Below, in pieces: positions 5,739 through 12,777 of a stretch of DNA of 13,509 nucleotides; position 1 is the stretch's first letter; every line of letters begins with the position of its first letter. The position numbers were made by a program, and so were the translations under genes. This DNA is from an uncultured Collinsella sp. (lineage in GTDB: Bacteria; Actinomycetota; Coriobacteriia; Coriobacteriales; Coriobacteriaceae). The stretch is taken from the NCBI GenBank assembly GCA_900548515.1, contig URKU01000049.1, positions 1 through 13,509 of the forward strand, written 5' to 3'. The notes under the pieces were generated by a model. It saw only the letters and a list, made by a program, of their open reading frames with translations, was not told the DNA's origin and made no database searches.

Positions 5739-5809
5739 CCAAATAGGGACAGGTTTGTTTTGGCAGGTTTAGAAGTTTTACCTACCAAAATAAACCTGTC
5801 CCTTTTTGG
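5739..5809. repeat. 71-nt imperfect palindrome (REP-like), with possible terminator activity
   Basis: The arms 5739-5768 and 5780-5809 pair over 30 positions with only three non-Watson-Crick positions, one of them a G-T pair. The longest block is AGGGACAGGTTT (5745-5756) with AAACCTGTCCCT (5792-5803); the inner blocks are TTTTGG/CCAAAA and AGGT/ACCT. The loop is 11 nt. It fills almost the whole nikR-hypF gap. The 3' arm ends in CCCTTTTTGG, so an RNA copy could slow or end transcription. It shares the AAATAGGGAC core with the repeat at 11682-11751. Confidence 0.88.
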
Positions 5810-5832
5810 TCGGTTTTGATGAGGGGTGTCGC

Positions 5833-8304
5833 ATGCGGCATGCGCATATTCATGTGACGGGCATTGTGCAGGGCGTTGGCATGCGACCGTTTGTGTATCG
5901 CGAGGCCATGGCACATGGCATTTGTGGATGGGTGCTCAATGCGGGCGACGGCGTGCATATCGAGGCGCACGCTTTGGCCGATGCGCTCGATGCTTTTGTT
6001 GCCGCGCTTTCTGAGCATGCGCCTGCGGCAGCTCGCGTTGAGCGAGTCGATATTGCGGATTTGGAGCCTGGCGGCTGGAGCGCTGCCGATGAGCAGGGCT
6101 TTCACATTGTGGCGTCGCAGGACCAGACCGCGCACACGACGCTCGTCTCGCCCGATATCGCCACCTGTGACGATTGCCTGCGCGAATTGTTCGATCCCGC
6201 CGACCGACGCTATCACTACCCCTTTATCAACTGCACTAACTGCGGCCCACGCTTTACCATCATCCGATCGCTGCCTTATGACCGAGCGGCCACGTCGATG
6301 GATTGTTTTCCCATGTGTCCCAAGTGCGCTGCGGAGTATGTCGACCCACTCGACCGGCGTTTTCACGCGCAGCCCGATGCCTGCTTTGATTGCGGGCCGC
6401 ATATTACGTGGCGCGAGGCTGTAAACGGCAATGCGTGCGGGAATTCGTCCGCGACACCGGCCGTCGGCACCACACGCGAGGCCAGCGACGCTATCATCGA
6501 GCGCTGCGTTGAGCTGCTGGCCAGCGGTGGCATCGTCGCCATCAAGGGCCTGGGCGGATTCCATCTAGCCTGTGACGCTGCCAACGAGCAGGCGGTGGCC
6601 GAGTTGCGCCGTCGCAAACGCCGCAGCAACAAACCACTTGCCGTCATGGTACGTAGTCTTGCTGATACCGAGCGCCTGTGTCATATCGATGATGCTGAAC
6701 GCGATCTGCTCGCTGGCAGTATCCGCCCCATCGTGCTGCTGCGCCGGCGCACTGTTAGCGAGGACAACGACGGTTCCCCCGACATCCTCGCCCTCGCGCC
6801 ATCTGTCGCGCACGACCTGCCCGAGCTCGGCGTCATGCTCCCCTATACGCCGCTTCAACATCTGTTGCTTGCCGCGGCAGAAGTCTGCGGTATGCACGCG
6901 CTCGTCATGACCAGCGGAAACCTGAGCGAAGAACCCATCGAGACCGACGACGACCTTGCCTGGGAACACCTCGTTGCCGCCGGCATCGCCGACGCGTTGC
7001 TCGGTAACGACCGCGCGATTCTCTCGCGCTATGACGATTCCGTGGTGCGCGTGGTCGACGGCGCCGTTATGCCCGTGCGCCGCGCTCGGGGATATGCACC
7101 CCAGCCGCTGCCGTTGCCGGCGCTCGACGGCGCTCCGTCCTGCGTGCTCGCCTGCGGGCCACAACAAAAGGCCACGATTGCGCTCACACGTGAAGGGACG
7201 AACGGCGAGGCGCCCTGTTTTGTGTCGCAGCATATCGGCGATGTTGAAAACGGCGGGACCTTCGATGCCTGGAACGCCGCGCGCACGCGCTTGGAAGATC
7301 TCTTTGATTTGGCGCCCGCCGCCTTGGCCTGCGATGTACACCCCAGCTATCTATCGGGCCAGTGGGCGCGCGAGCAGGCGCGAAAATGCAATCTGCCGCT
7401 CGTCGAGGTGCAGCACCATCATGCGCATATCGCGAGCGTAATGGCCGAGGCCATCGCCGCGGGCCAGCTTACAACCGACGCGCGCGTCCTTGGCATCGCC
7501 TTTGACGGCACCGGCGCCGGCACCGATGGGACCATTTGGGGCGGCGAGTTTCTTGTTGCCAGCCTTGGCGGCTTTGAGCGCGCCGCGCATTTGCGCACCT
7601 GGGCGCTCCCCGGCGGGGCGGCCTCCGTGCGCGACGCCCGCCGCAACGCCTTTGCCCTGCTCAGTGAGCTCGGTCTGCTCGAGCACCCAGGTGCCGCTCG
7701 GCTTTTGGACAGCCTCGACGAGCAAACGCGCAGCGTGACAGCCACCATGATCGAGCGCGGCATCAACAGCCCGCGTACCAGCAGCATGGGGCGTCTCTTT
7801 GATGCCGCGGCAGCAATTCTGGGCATCTGCGACAAGGCAACCTACGAGGGCGAACCCGCCATCGAGCTTGAGGCTGCCGCCTGGCGCGCGCTCGACAACG
7901 AAATCGCCCATTTTCCCGACAACAACGCCGGCTATTTCGCATCTGGCCCATCGTGGCTGGACGGCCCCTATGTTCTGGACCAGAAAGCACTCTTTGAGGC
8001 ACTTTTGGGAGGAATTGAAGCCGGAGCGCCCGCCGACAGGCTCGCACTCGATTTCCATGTCTCCGTCGCGCGCTCCTCGGCGCGCATCGCCAGCGATATC
8101 TGCGTGCACGAGGGCATCGACACCGTCGCGCTCTCGGGCGGCGTCTTCATGAACCGACTTCTGCTTCAGCTCCTCGCCCGCGAGCTCAAAAGCGCAGGCC
8201 TTACTGTCCTTGTCCCCCACACCGTACCCGTCAATGACGGCTGCATCGCCTACGGTCAGGCGGCAGTCGCAAGCGCTCGTCTTGCGCAGGTTGCATCGCA
8301 GTAG
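5833..8304 (+). CDS. hypF: Carbamoyltransferase HypF, [NiFe]-hydrogenase maturation
   Basis: An 823-aa multidomain enzyme. It makes carbamoyl-adenylate from carbamoyl phosphate and ATP and passes the carbamoyl group to the C-terminal Cys of HypE, the first step towards the cyanide ligands. Domains in order: acylphosphatase-like (GIVQGVGMRPFVYRE, about 1-90); two zinc-finger units with Cys pairs (Cys112/Cys115 in CDDC, then NCTNCGP, CPKC and CFDC); a YrdC-like nucleotide domain (GGIVAIKGLGGFHLACDA ... RRSNKPLAVM); and a Kae1-like transferase domain with QHHHAHIA (His528 and neighbours), FDGTGAGTDGTIWGGEF, VALSGGVFMNR and VNDGCIAYGQ. Length and motifs are complete. ATG 5833 is chosen for the GAGGGG at 5821-5826; the frame is open further upstream into the palindrome. 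It lies downstream of nikR and is separated from hypCDE by 131 bases that hold a candidate promoter. Confidence 0.97.
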   Translation: MRHAHIHVTGIVQGVGMRPFVYREAMAHGICGWVLNAGDGVHIEAHALADALDAFVAALSEHAPAAARVERVDIADLEPGGWSAADEQGFHIVASQDQTAHTTLVSPDIATCDDCLRELFDPADRRYHYPFINCTNCGPRFTIIRSLPYDRAATSMDCFPMCPKCAAEYVDPLDRRFHAQPDACFDCGPHITWREAVNGNACGNSSATPAVGTTREASDAIIERCVELLASGGIVAIKGLGGFHLACDAANEQAVAELRRRKRRSNKPLAVMVRSLADTERLCHIDDAERDLLAGSIRPIVLLRRRTVSEDNDGSPDILALAPSVAHDLPELGVMLPYTPLQHLLLAAAEVCGMHALVMTSGNLSEEPIETDDDLAWEHLVAAGIADALLGNDRAILSRYDDSVVRVVDGAVMPVRRARGYAPQPLPLPALDGAPSCVLACGPQQKATIALTREGTNGEAPCFVSQHIGDVENGGTFDAWNAARTRLEDLFDLAPAALACDVHPSYLSGQWAREQARKCNLPLVEVQHHHAHIASVMAEAIAAGQLTTDARVLGIAFDGTGAGTDGTIWGGEFLVASLGGFERAAHLRTWALPGGAASVRDARRNAFALLSELGLLEHPGAARLLDSLDEQTRSVTATMIERGINSPRTSSMGRLFDAAAAILGICDKATYEGEPAIELEAAAWRALDNEIAHFPDNNAGYFASGPSWLDGPYVLDQKALFEALLGGIEAGAPADRLALDFHVSVARSSARIASDICVHEGIDTVALSGGVFMNRLLLQLLARELKSAGLTVLVPHTVPVNDGCIAYGQAAVASARLAQVASQ

Positions 8305-8350
8305 GCTGTTCGGCCAGACCGCAAGCCGCCGTCTCACAGGTGTAACGCGT

Positions 8351-8379
8351 TTGCCCGCAACCCCCGCGAGCGCTACCAT
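8351..8379 (+). promoter_or_regulatory. Candidate promoter of hypCDE
   Basis: TTGCCC (8351-8356) and TACCAT (8374-8379) are separated by exactly 17 bases. The predicted start near 8386 gives a leader of about 50 bases before hypC. An inverted repeat CCATCA-AC-TGATGG (8376-8389) overlaps the -10 box and the start site and could be an operator. Confidence 0.5.
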
Positions 8380-8435
8380 CAACTGATGGATTATTAAGCG
8401 CCTATCCAGCGCAAAGCGTATAAAAGGGGAACATT

Positions 8436-8696
8436 ATGTGCCTTGCCGTTCCCGGTAAAGTGGTCAAACGCGACGACGACCTCAAGGCGACCGTCGACAT
8501 GATGGGCATCGAGCGCCCCGTGTCGCTGCGACTTGTGCCGACGGCACAGGTGGGCGACTATGTTCTCGTACACGCCGGCTTTGGCATCCAGATTGTCGAC
8601 GAGCAGGAAGCCCAGGAGACGCTCGAGCTGGTCAACGCCATGACCGAGCTGGTCGAAGAGGACCAGCTCGCCACCAACCCGGCCGAGGCATACTAG
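8436..8696 (+). CDS. hypC: Hydrogenase maturation chaperone HypC
   Basis: An 86-aa protein of the HypC/HybG family with the invariant N-terminus MCLAVPGKV. After Met removal the Cys is the iron ligand that holds the Fe(CN)2CO unit together with HypD and delivers it to the hydrogenase large subunit. The small beta-barrel part (GDYVLVHAGFGIQIVDEQEA) is typical, followed by a helical acidic tail. AGGGGA precedes ATG 8436 at good spacing. The stop codon overlaps the hypD GTG by one base (TAGTG), indicating coupling. Confidence 0.97.
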   Translation: MCLAVPGKVVKRDDDLKATVDMMGIERPVSLRLVPTAQVGDYVLVHAGFGIQIVDEQEAQETLELVNAMTELVEEDQLATNPAEAY

Positions 8697-9808
8697 TGGC
8701 GGCGGCGCAACCGGTTCACTCCGGTATCGACTTTTCGGCATTTCGCGACCCACGGCTCGCTCGCGAGCTCATCGACCGCATTCATGAGCTTGTCGGCGAC
8801 CGCACCATCAACCTTATGGAAGTCTGCGGCACGCATACCGTGAGCATCGGGCGCTATGGTTTTCGCTCCATTATGCCGGCGGGGCTCAAGCTGTTGAGCG
8901 GCCCGGGCTGCCCCGTCTGCGTTACCGCAAACCGCGACATCGACCACGCAATCGCACTCGCCAAGATGGACGGCGCCATCATCACTACCTTTGGCGACAT
9001 GATGCGCGTGCCCGGATCGTCCACCTCGCTTGCCGCGCAAAAGGCAGCCGGACGCGACATCCGTATCGTCTACTCGCCGCTCGACGCGCTCGATATCGCC
9101 AAACACAGCCCCGACCGCCCGGTCATCTTTATGGGCGTGGGCTTTGAGACTACGACGCCCACCATCGCCGCCGCCATCCTGGAGGCCGATGCACGCGGAC
9201 TCCAGAACTTCTCGGTCTATTGCGCCCACAAGACCACGCCACCGGCGCTGCGCGCGATTGCCAACGACCCCGAGACCACTATCGACGGCTTTATCCTGCC
9301 GGGCCACGTCGCCACCATCACAGGCCTGGTACCCTTTGGCTTTTTGGTCGATGAGTTTAGGACCCCAGGCGTGGTCACGGGATTTGAGCCGGTCGATATT
9401 CTGCAGGGTATCTGCATGCTGGTGCAGATGGTCGTTGAGGGGCGGCCCGCGATCGACAACGCGTACCGTCGCGGCGTCAACGTGGACGGCAACCCCGTGG
9501 CGCGCCAACTGGTCGAGCAGGTGTTTGAGCCGTGCGATACCACATGGCGCGGGCTGGGACCGATTGCCGCCTCGGGCCTTTCCATCCGCCCCGAGTTCTC
9601 GCGCTTTGACGCCGGCGCCCGCTATGACGTGCCCGTTGAACCGACGGTCGAGCCGCGCGGATGCCGTTGCGGCGACGTGCTGCGCGGGGCCATCGCACCG
9701 AGCGACTGCCCACTTTTCGGCCACGCCTGCACGCCCGGGCATCCTGTTGGCCCGTGCATGGTGAGCTCGGAAGGCAGCTGCGCGGCACATTATCGTTATC
9801 ATGACTAG
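8696..9808 (+). CDS. hypD: Hydrogenase maturation iron-sulphur protein HypD
   Basis: A 370-aa scaffold with a [4Fe-4S] cluster on which the Fe(CN)2CO group is built, in complex with HypC and HypE. Signature motifs are present in order: MEVCGTHTVSIGRYG, LLSGPGCPVCVT, IITTFGDMMRVPG, MGVGFETTTPT, the PGHVATITG motif and a C-terminal cysteine-rich region (GCRCGDVLRG ... DCPLFGHAC ... GPCMVSSEGSC) that binds the cluster. The start is GTG 8696, overlapping the hypC stop, with GAGG at 8685-8688. The next gene, hypE, begins 29 bases after the stop. Confidence 0.97.
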   Translation: MAAAQPVHSGIDFSAFRDPRLARELIDRIHELVGDRTINLMEVCGTHTVSIGRYGFRSIMPAGLKLLSGPGCPVCVTANRDIDHAIALAKMDGAIITTFGDMMRVPGSSTSLAAQKAAGRDIRIVYSPLDALDIAKHSPDRPVIFMGVGFETTTPTIAAAILEADARGLQNFSVYCAHKTTPPALRAIANDPETTIDGFILPGHVATITGLVPFGFLVDEFRTPGVVTGFEPVDILQGICMLVQMVVEGRPAIDNAYRRGVNVDGNPVARQLVEQVFEPCDTTWRGLGPIAASGLSIRPEFSRFDAGARYDVPVEPTVEPRGCRCGDVLRGAIAPSDCPLFGHACTPGHPVGPCMVSSEGSCAAHYRYHD

Positions 9809-9837
9809 CCCAAACACCCTCGATTGGAGTTTTCGAT

Positions 9838-10872
9838 ATGTCCCATAGCGTCACCGATAGCACTGTCCTGCTGGGCCACGGCTCCGGCGGGCAGATGATG
9901 AAGCGCATTATCGACGAGGTCTTTCTGGATGCCTTTGGGTCGCCCGAGCTGCTCGAAGGCAACGATGCCGGTGTCGCCGCCCTGCCCGCGAGCGGGCACA
10001 TCGCCATGTCGACCGACAGCTTTGTGGTGACGCCGCAGTTCTTTCCCGGCGGCAATATCGGCAGGCTCGCCGTGTGCGGAACCGTCAACGACGTCGCGAC
10101 CTCGGGCGCCAACGTGCGCTACCTTTCGTGCGGCTTTATCCTCGAAGAGGGCTATCCCATGGATAAACTGCGTCAGATTGTGCAGACCATGGCCGAGACG
10201 GCGCGCGAGGCAGGCGTCAAAATCATCACCGGCGACACCAAGGTGGTCGAGCGCGGCGGGGCCGACGGCGTCTACATCAACACCGCCGGCGTGGGCGAGG
10301 TTCCTACGGGCGTGACGCTCAGCGGCGCCAACTGCCAGCCCGGCGACGTCATCCTGGTCTCGGGCACGCTAGGCGACCACGGTATCGCCATCATGAGCCA
10401 GCGCGAGGGTCTGGCGTTCTCGAGCAGCATCGAGAGCGACGCCGCGCCGCTCAACCACCTGATTGCCGACGTGCTGGCCGCCGCCCCCGACACGCGCTGC
10501 TTCCGCGACCCCACGCGCGGAGGCCTGGCCTCCACGCTCAACGAGTTTGCGCAGGCCAGCGGCATTGCCATGGAGATTGACGAGGGTGCCGTACCCGTGC
10601 GCCCCGACGTGCAGGCCGCCTGCGAGATGCTCGGCTACGACGTGCTGCAGGTTGCCAACGAGGGCAAGATGGTCGCCGTGGTGCCAGCCGAGCAGGCCGA
10701 CGCGGCGCTAGCAGCCATGCGTGCCGCCCGCTACGGCGAGAACGCCGCCATCATCGGTCGCGTGCTGCCGGTCGCCGAAGGTGCTCGTCCCGCCGTGCGT
10801 GTGCGCACCGGCTGGGGCTCGACGCGTATCCTCGACATGCTCGTGGGAGAGCAGCTGCCCAGGATCTGCTAG
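9838..10872 (+). CDS. hypE: Carbamoyl dehydratase HypE, [NiFe]-hydrogenase maturation
   Basis: A 344-aa protein of the PurM/SelD fold. It receives the carbamoyl group from HypF on its last residue and dehydrates it with ATP to a thiocyanate, from which cyanide is moved to iron on HypC-HypD. The protein ends in PRIC, so the essential C-terminal Cys344 is present. Other family marks are LLGHGSGGQMM near the start, GNDAGV, STDSFVVTPQFFPGG, CGTVNDVATSGA, ITGDTKVVE and RDPTRGGLASTLNE. GGAG at 9826-9829 precedes ATG 9838. It is the last gene of the hypCDE operon. A GC-rich structure after the stop (10873-10911) has no T tract. Confidence 0.97.
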   Translation: MSHSVTDSTVLLGHGSGGQMMKRIIDEVFLDAFGSPELLEGNDAGVAALPASGHIAMSTDSFVVTPQFFPGGNIGRLAVCGTVNDVATSGANVRYLSCGFILEEGYPMDKLRQIVQTMAETAREAGVKIITGDTKVVERGGADGVYINTAGVGEVPTGVTLSGANCQPGDVILVSGTLGDHGIAIMSQREGLAFSSSIESDAAPLNHLIADVLAAAPDTRCFRDPTRGGLASTLNEFAQASGIAMEIDEGAVPVRPDVQAACEMLGYDVLQVANEGKMVAVVPAEQADAALAAMRAARYGENAAIIGRVLPVAEGARPAVRVRTGWGSTRILDMLVGEQLPRIC

Positions 10873-10997
10873 CGGCAAAGGCTTGCGCTGGCGCGATGCG
10901 CCCCGATGCCGTTAAAGATGTTCAGATTCCAGGCACGCCCGACGCGCAAGCCCAGTATCATGGGGTGCGCTTTACAACTCAAACGGCAGGAGCACCC

Positions 10998-11666
10998 ATG
11001 GCAGCTGCTTATTCCCATGTGATCTTTGATCTGGACGGCACCATCCTCAATACGCTCGAGGACCTGGCGACAGCCGGCAACCATACCTGCGAGCTGCACG
11101 GCTGGCCCACGTTTGCCGTGGACGAGTACCGCTACAAGGTGGGAAACGGCATGCTCAAGCTGGTCGAGCGCTTTATGCCCGCCGAGTACGCGGGCGACGG
11201 CCGCATGTTTGAGCAGACGCTCGCCGAGTTTAGGGCTTATTACGGCGAGCACAAGGAGGACCACACCGCCCCCTATGCCGGCACGGTCGAGATGCTCGAC
11301 CGTCTGCGCGCCGCGGGCGTTGAGCTTGCCGTGCTCACCAACAAGGACCATATTTCGGCGGCTCCGCTTATCGAAAAGTACTTTGGCCCCGATCGTTTTG
11401 CGCTGGTGCAGGGTCGTGTCGACGCGTTTCCACCCAAGCCCGAGGCTCCCGTCACGCTGCATGTAATGGAGGAGCTGGGCGCCGACCCGGCGACCACGCT
11501 CTACGTTGGCGATTCGAATGTCGATGTTCTGACCGGCCACAATGCCGGCCTTAAGAGCGCCGGCGTCACCTGGGGCTTCCGCGGCCGAGCAGAGCTCGAA
11601 GCCGCCGGCGCCGACTACGTAGTGGACACCCAGGACGAACTCGCCGCGCTGATCTTGGGCGAGTAG
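10998..11666 (+). CDS. HAD-superfamily phosphatase, phosphoglycolate-phosphatase-like
   Basis: A 222-aa cytoplasmic hydrolase of HAD subfamily I with an alpha-helical cap. The nucleophile is Asp11 and the acid/base Asp13, in FDLDGTILNT. Motif II is LTNKDH, motif III is the Lys in FPPKPEAP, and motif IV is GDSNVDV. These match Gph-type enzymes that hydrolyse 2-phosphoglycolate, but substrate cannot be read from the sequence; pyrophosphatase PpaX or nucleotide phosphatases are alternatives. ATG 10998 is preferred for the AGGAG at 10988-10992 and because the motif I spacing then fits the family; the frame opens 34 codons earlier. A TATCAT at 10956-10961 could be its -10 box, which would make it separate from hypE. 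Confidence 0.9.
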   Translation: MAAAYSHVIFDLDGTILNTLEDLATAGNHTCELHGWPTFAVDEYRYKVGNGMLKLVERFMPAEYAGDGRMFEQTLAEFRAYYGEHKEDHTAPYAGTVEMLDRLRAAGVELAVLTNKDHISAAPLIEKYFGPDRFALVQGRVDAFPPKPEAPVTLHVMEELGADPATTLYVGDSNVDVLTGHNAGLKSAGVTWGFRGRAELEAAGADYVVDTQDELAALILGE

Positions 11667-11681
11667 CGAGCCGCCCACCAA

Positions 11682-11751
11682 TAAGTTGCGGTGAAATAGG
11701 GACTGATTGCCGGCCTACTGCCCCCAACAGTCCCTATTTCACCGCAACTTA
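11682..11751. repeat. Perfect 24-bp inverted repeat with 22-nt loop (REP-like)
   Basis: The arms 11682-11705 and 11728-11751 are exact reverse complements and begin TAAGTTGCGG. Total length (70 nt) is close to that of the palindrome at 5739-5809 (71 nt). Both contain AAATAGGGAC followed by AG or TG in the left arm. It begins 15 bases after the phosphatase stop. Neither side has a strong T tract. Confidence 0.9.
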
Positions 11752-11758
11752 GATGGGC

Positions 11759-11799
11759 ACGGGGTAGCTAAAAGAGCCCCGTCCCAAATTAGCTGCCCC
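11759..11799. repeat. Pair of alternative short hairpins
   Basis: GGGGTAGCTAA (11761-11771) pairs with TTAGCTGCCCC (11789-11799), with one T-G pair. Alternatively ACGGGG (11759-11764) pairs with CCCCGT (11777-11782). The two folds exclude each other. No function is evident. Confidence 0.35.
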
Positions 11800-11838
11800 T
11801 CAACAATGGCAACACCGCAGGTAGAGGACGGACAGCGA

Positions 11839-11938
11839 GCGCCGCCCAAGCCGAACAAGTTGGCATGAAAAAGGCGAGGCATAGACCTTTTGGTCATGCC
11901 TCGCCTTTTGAGTGACAAATTGTCGGCTTGGGCGGCGC
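11839..11938. terminator. Bidirectional terminator nested inside a 16-bp inverted repeat
   Basis: The core is AAAAGGCGAGGCAT (11869-11882) paired with ATGCCTCGCCTTTT (11896-11909), then a bulged A, GACC/GGTC and a TTTT loop. It ends in a T run on both strands (CCTTTTG plus; CCTTTTTC minus). It lies between the convergent phosphatase (plus) and lipoprotein (minus) genes, so it can end both transcripts. Outside it, GCGCCGCCCAAGCCGA (11839-11854) and its exact complement (11923-11938) form a second, outer stem, giving a 100-base structure. Confidence 0.82.
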
Positions 11939-11951
11939 GCAGCGTCGAGCA

Positions 11952-11979
11952 GTTACGGCGTTTGGTAAAACGCCGTAAC
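11952..11979 (-). repeat. 12-bp perfect hairpin just after the lipoprotein stop
   Basis: GTTACGGCGTTT (11952-11963) pairs exactly with AAACGCCGTAAC (11968-11979) around a 4-nt loop, starting three bases after the lipoprotein stop codon. There is no T tract. It may protect the mRNA 3' end or pause transcription before the terminator at 11869-11909. Confidence 0.6.
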
Positions 11980-11982
11980 GAA

Positions 11983-12540
11983 CTAGCTCAGCATCGCATC
12001 CATCATCTCGGAGTTGACGGAGTCGTCGGCAGACCACTCGCCGTCATCGTTGCAGGTGTACTTGAAGATAACCGTGGTCTTCCTGGGCTCGGTGGCCTTG
12101 GTCACATCGACCATCACCTGGCCGGCCATCTTGTACAGCTCGTCATCGGAAGGAACCGTGTCAAGTGCAGCGACCTTCTCCTGATACTGGGTGGAGAAGT
12201 CCTCGACGATCTTGTTCATGGACTTGCAGGTGATGGAGACCTCGGCGGTCGCGACGCCCTTGTCCTCGTCGACCGTCACGTCGCCGATCTCGTAGTCAAA
12301 GCCCTCGAGATAGGTCTTGGCATACTCCTTGGGATCGATGCCCAGCTGCTCGAACTCGTCGCCCGAAGCCTCCTCCAGACCAGAGAGGAAATCGTCGCCA
12401 CCGTTTTTGACCTCATCGAACTGAGTCGTAAGGTCCTCGGTGATGAGCTCTTCGATCGAAGGGCCTCCGCAGCCGGAGAGCACGACCACGCACGCAACCA
12501 AGACGGCCATGAGGGGCGCAAGCAGCAGCTTCTTTTTCAT
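11983..12540 (-). CDS. Putative secreted lipoprotein of unknown function
   Basis: A 185-aa protein with a type II signal peptide: MKKKLLLAPLMAVLVACVVV followed by the lipobox LSGC, so Cys24 would be lipidated. A second possible Cys at 17 (LVAC) fits less well. The mature part is acidic and soluble, with an initial helical region (SIEELITEDLTTQFDEVKNG) followed by alternating strands (YEIGDVTVDEDKGVATAEVSIT, TTVIFKYTCNDDGEWSADDS). This pattern is common in small Gram-positive lipoproteins of the DUF4854/DUF5105 kind, but I cannot name the family with certainty. GGGAGG precedes ATG 12540; the frame is open upstream without a comparable site. It ends at 11983 next to a hairpin and a bidirectional terminator, so it is a single-gene unit. 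Confidence 0.88.
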   Translation of the reverse strand: MKKKLLLAPLMAVLVACVVVLSGCGGPSIEELITEDLTTQFDEVKNGGDDFLSGLEEASGDEFEQLGIDPKEYAKTYLEGFDYEIGDVTVDEDKGVATAEVSITCKSMNKIVEDFSTQYQEKVAALDTVPSDDELYKMAGQVMVDVTKATEPRKTTVIFKYTCNDDGEWSADDSVNSEMMDAMLS

Positions 12541-12603
12541 GTTGTTCCTCCCAATAAGCGGCACCGCGCTTCCCAGACACGGCGCACGTTGTAATAAGTA
12601 AGC

Positions 12604-12614
12604 CCATACTATCC
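12604..12614 (-). promoter_or_regulatory. Probable -10 region of the lipoprotein promoter
   Basis: On the minus strand this reads GGATAGTATGG, with TAGTAT as the -10 box, 64 bases upstream of the lipoprotein start. The same 11-mer occurs at 4810-4820. The -35 is not obvious. Confidence 0.45.
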
Positions 12615-12690
12615 ACTTATGAACACCCTCGACGGCACGAAGGCGCGGTCGGTTCGTTTTAGCGTCCGAACGGTTTGCAAGCCTGCCTAA

Positions 12691-12725
12691 CGTGCAATAA
12701 AACACATCCGCACCGTGCAATAAAA
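12691..12725. repeat. Tandem 12-bp direct repeat
   Basis: CGTGCAATAAAA occurs at 12691-12702 and again at 12714-12725, with 11 bases between. The second copy overlaps the T tract of the PTS gene terminator. The spacing of 23 bases (about two helical turns) would suit a regulatory protein, but no such protein is known here. Confidence 0.55.
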
Positions 12726-12754
12726 AAGGGTGGCCGGATAACCCGACCACCCTT
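12721..12754 (-). terminator. Intrinsic terminator of the EIIA-Glc gene
   Basis: On the minus strand a 10-bp stem (12743-12752 with 12728-12737, one G-T pair) closes a 5-nt loop and is followed by six T (12727-12722). It lies 24 bases after the EIIA stop. Confidence 0.88.
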
Positions 12755-12777
12755 GCACATCCTTTGGATGCCGCAGT

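Noticed and set aside
7351..8382. Long minus-strand frames opposite hypF, also at 6565-7341 and 5782-6564
   Set aside because: They are shadows of hypF, with low-complexity sequence and no ribosome sites or domains.
8693..9817. Minus-strand frame of 374 codons opposite hypD
   Set aside because: It is a mirror of hypD, whose signature motifs are complete; nothing supports a second gene.
10873..10911. Terminator after hypE (CGGCA...TGCCG around GGCGC-GAT-GCGCC)
   Set aside because: The stems are only 5 bp each and there is no T tract, so I do not list it as a terminator.
10869..11681. Minus-strand frame opposite the HAD phosphatase
   Set aside because: The HAD motifs on the plus strand settle the coding strand.
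11890..12594. Plus-strand frame of 234 codons opposite the lipoprotein gene
   Set aside because: The minus-strand protein has a signal peptide, a lipobox and a strong ribosome site; the plus frame has none of these.
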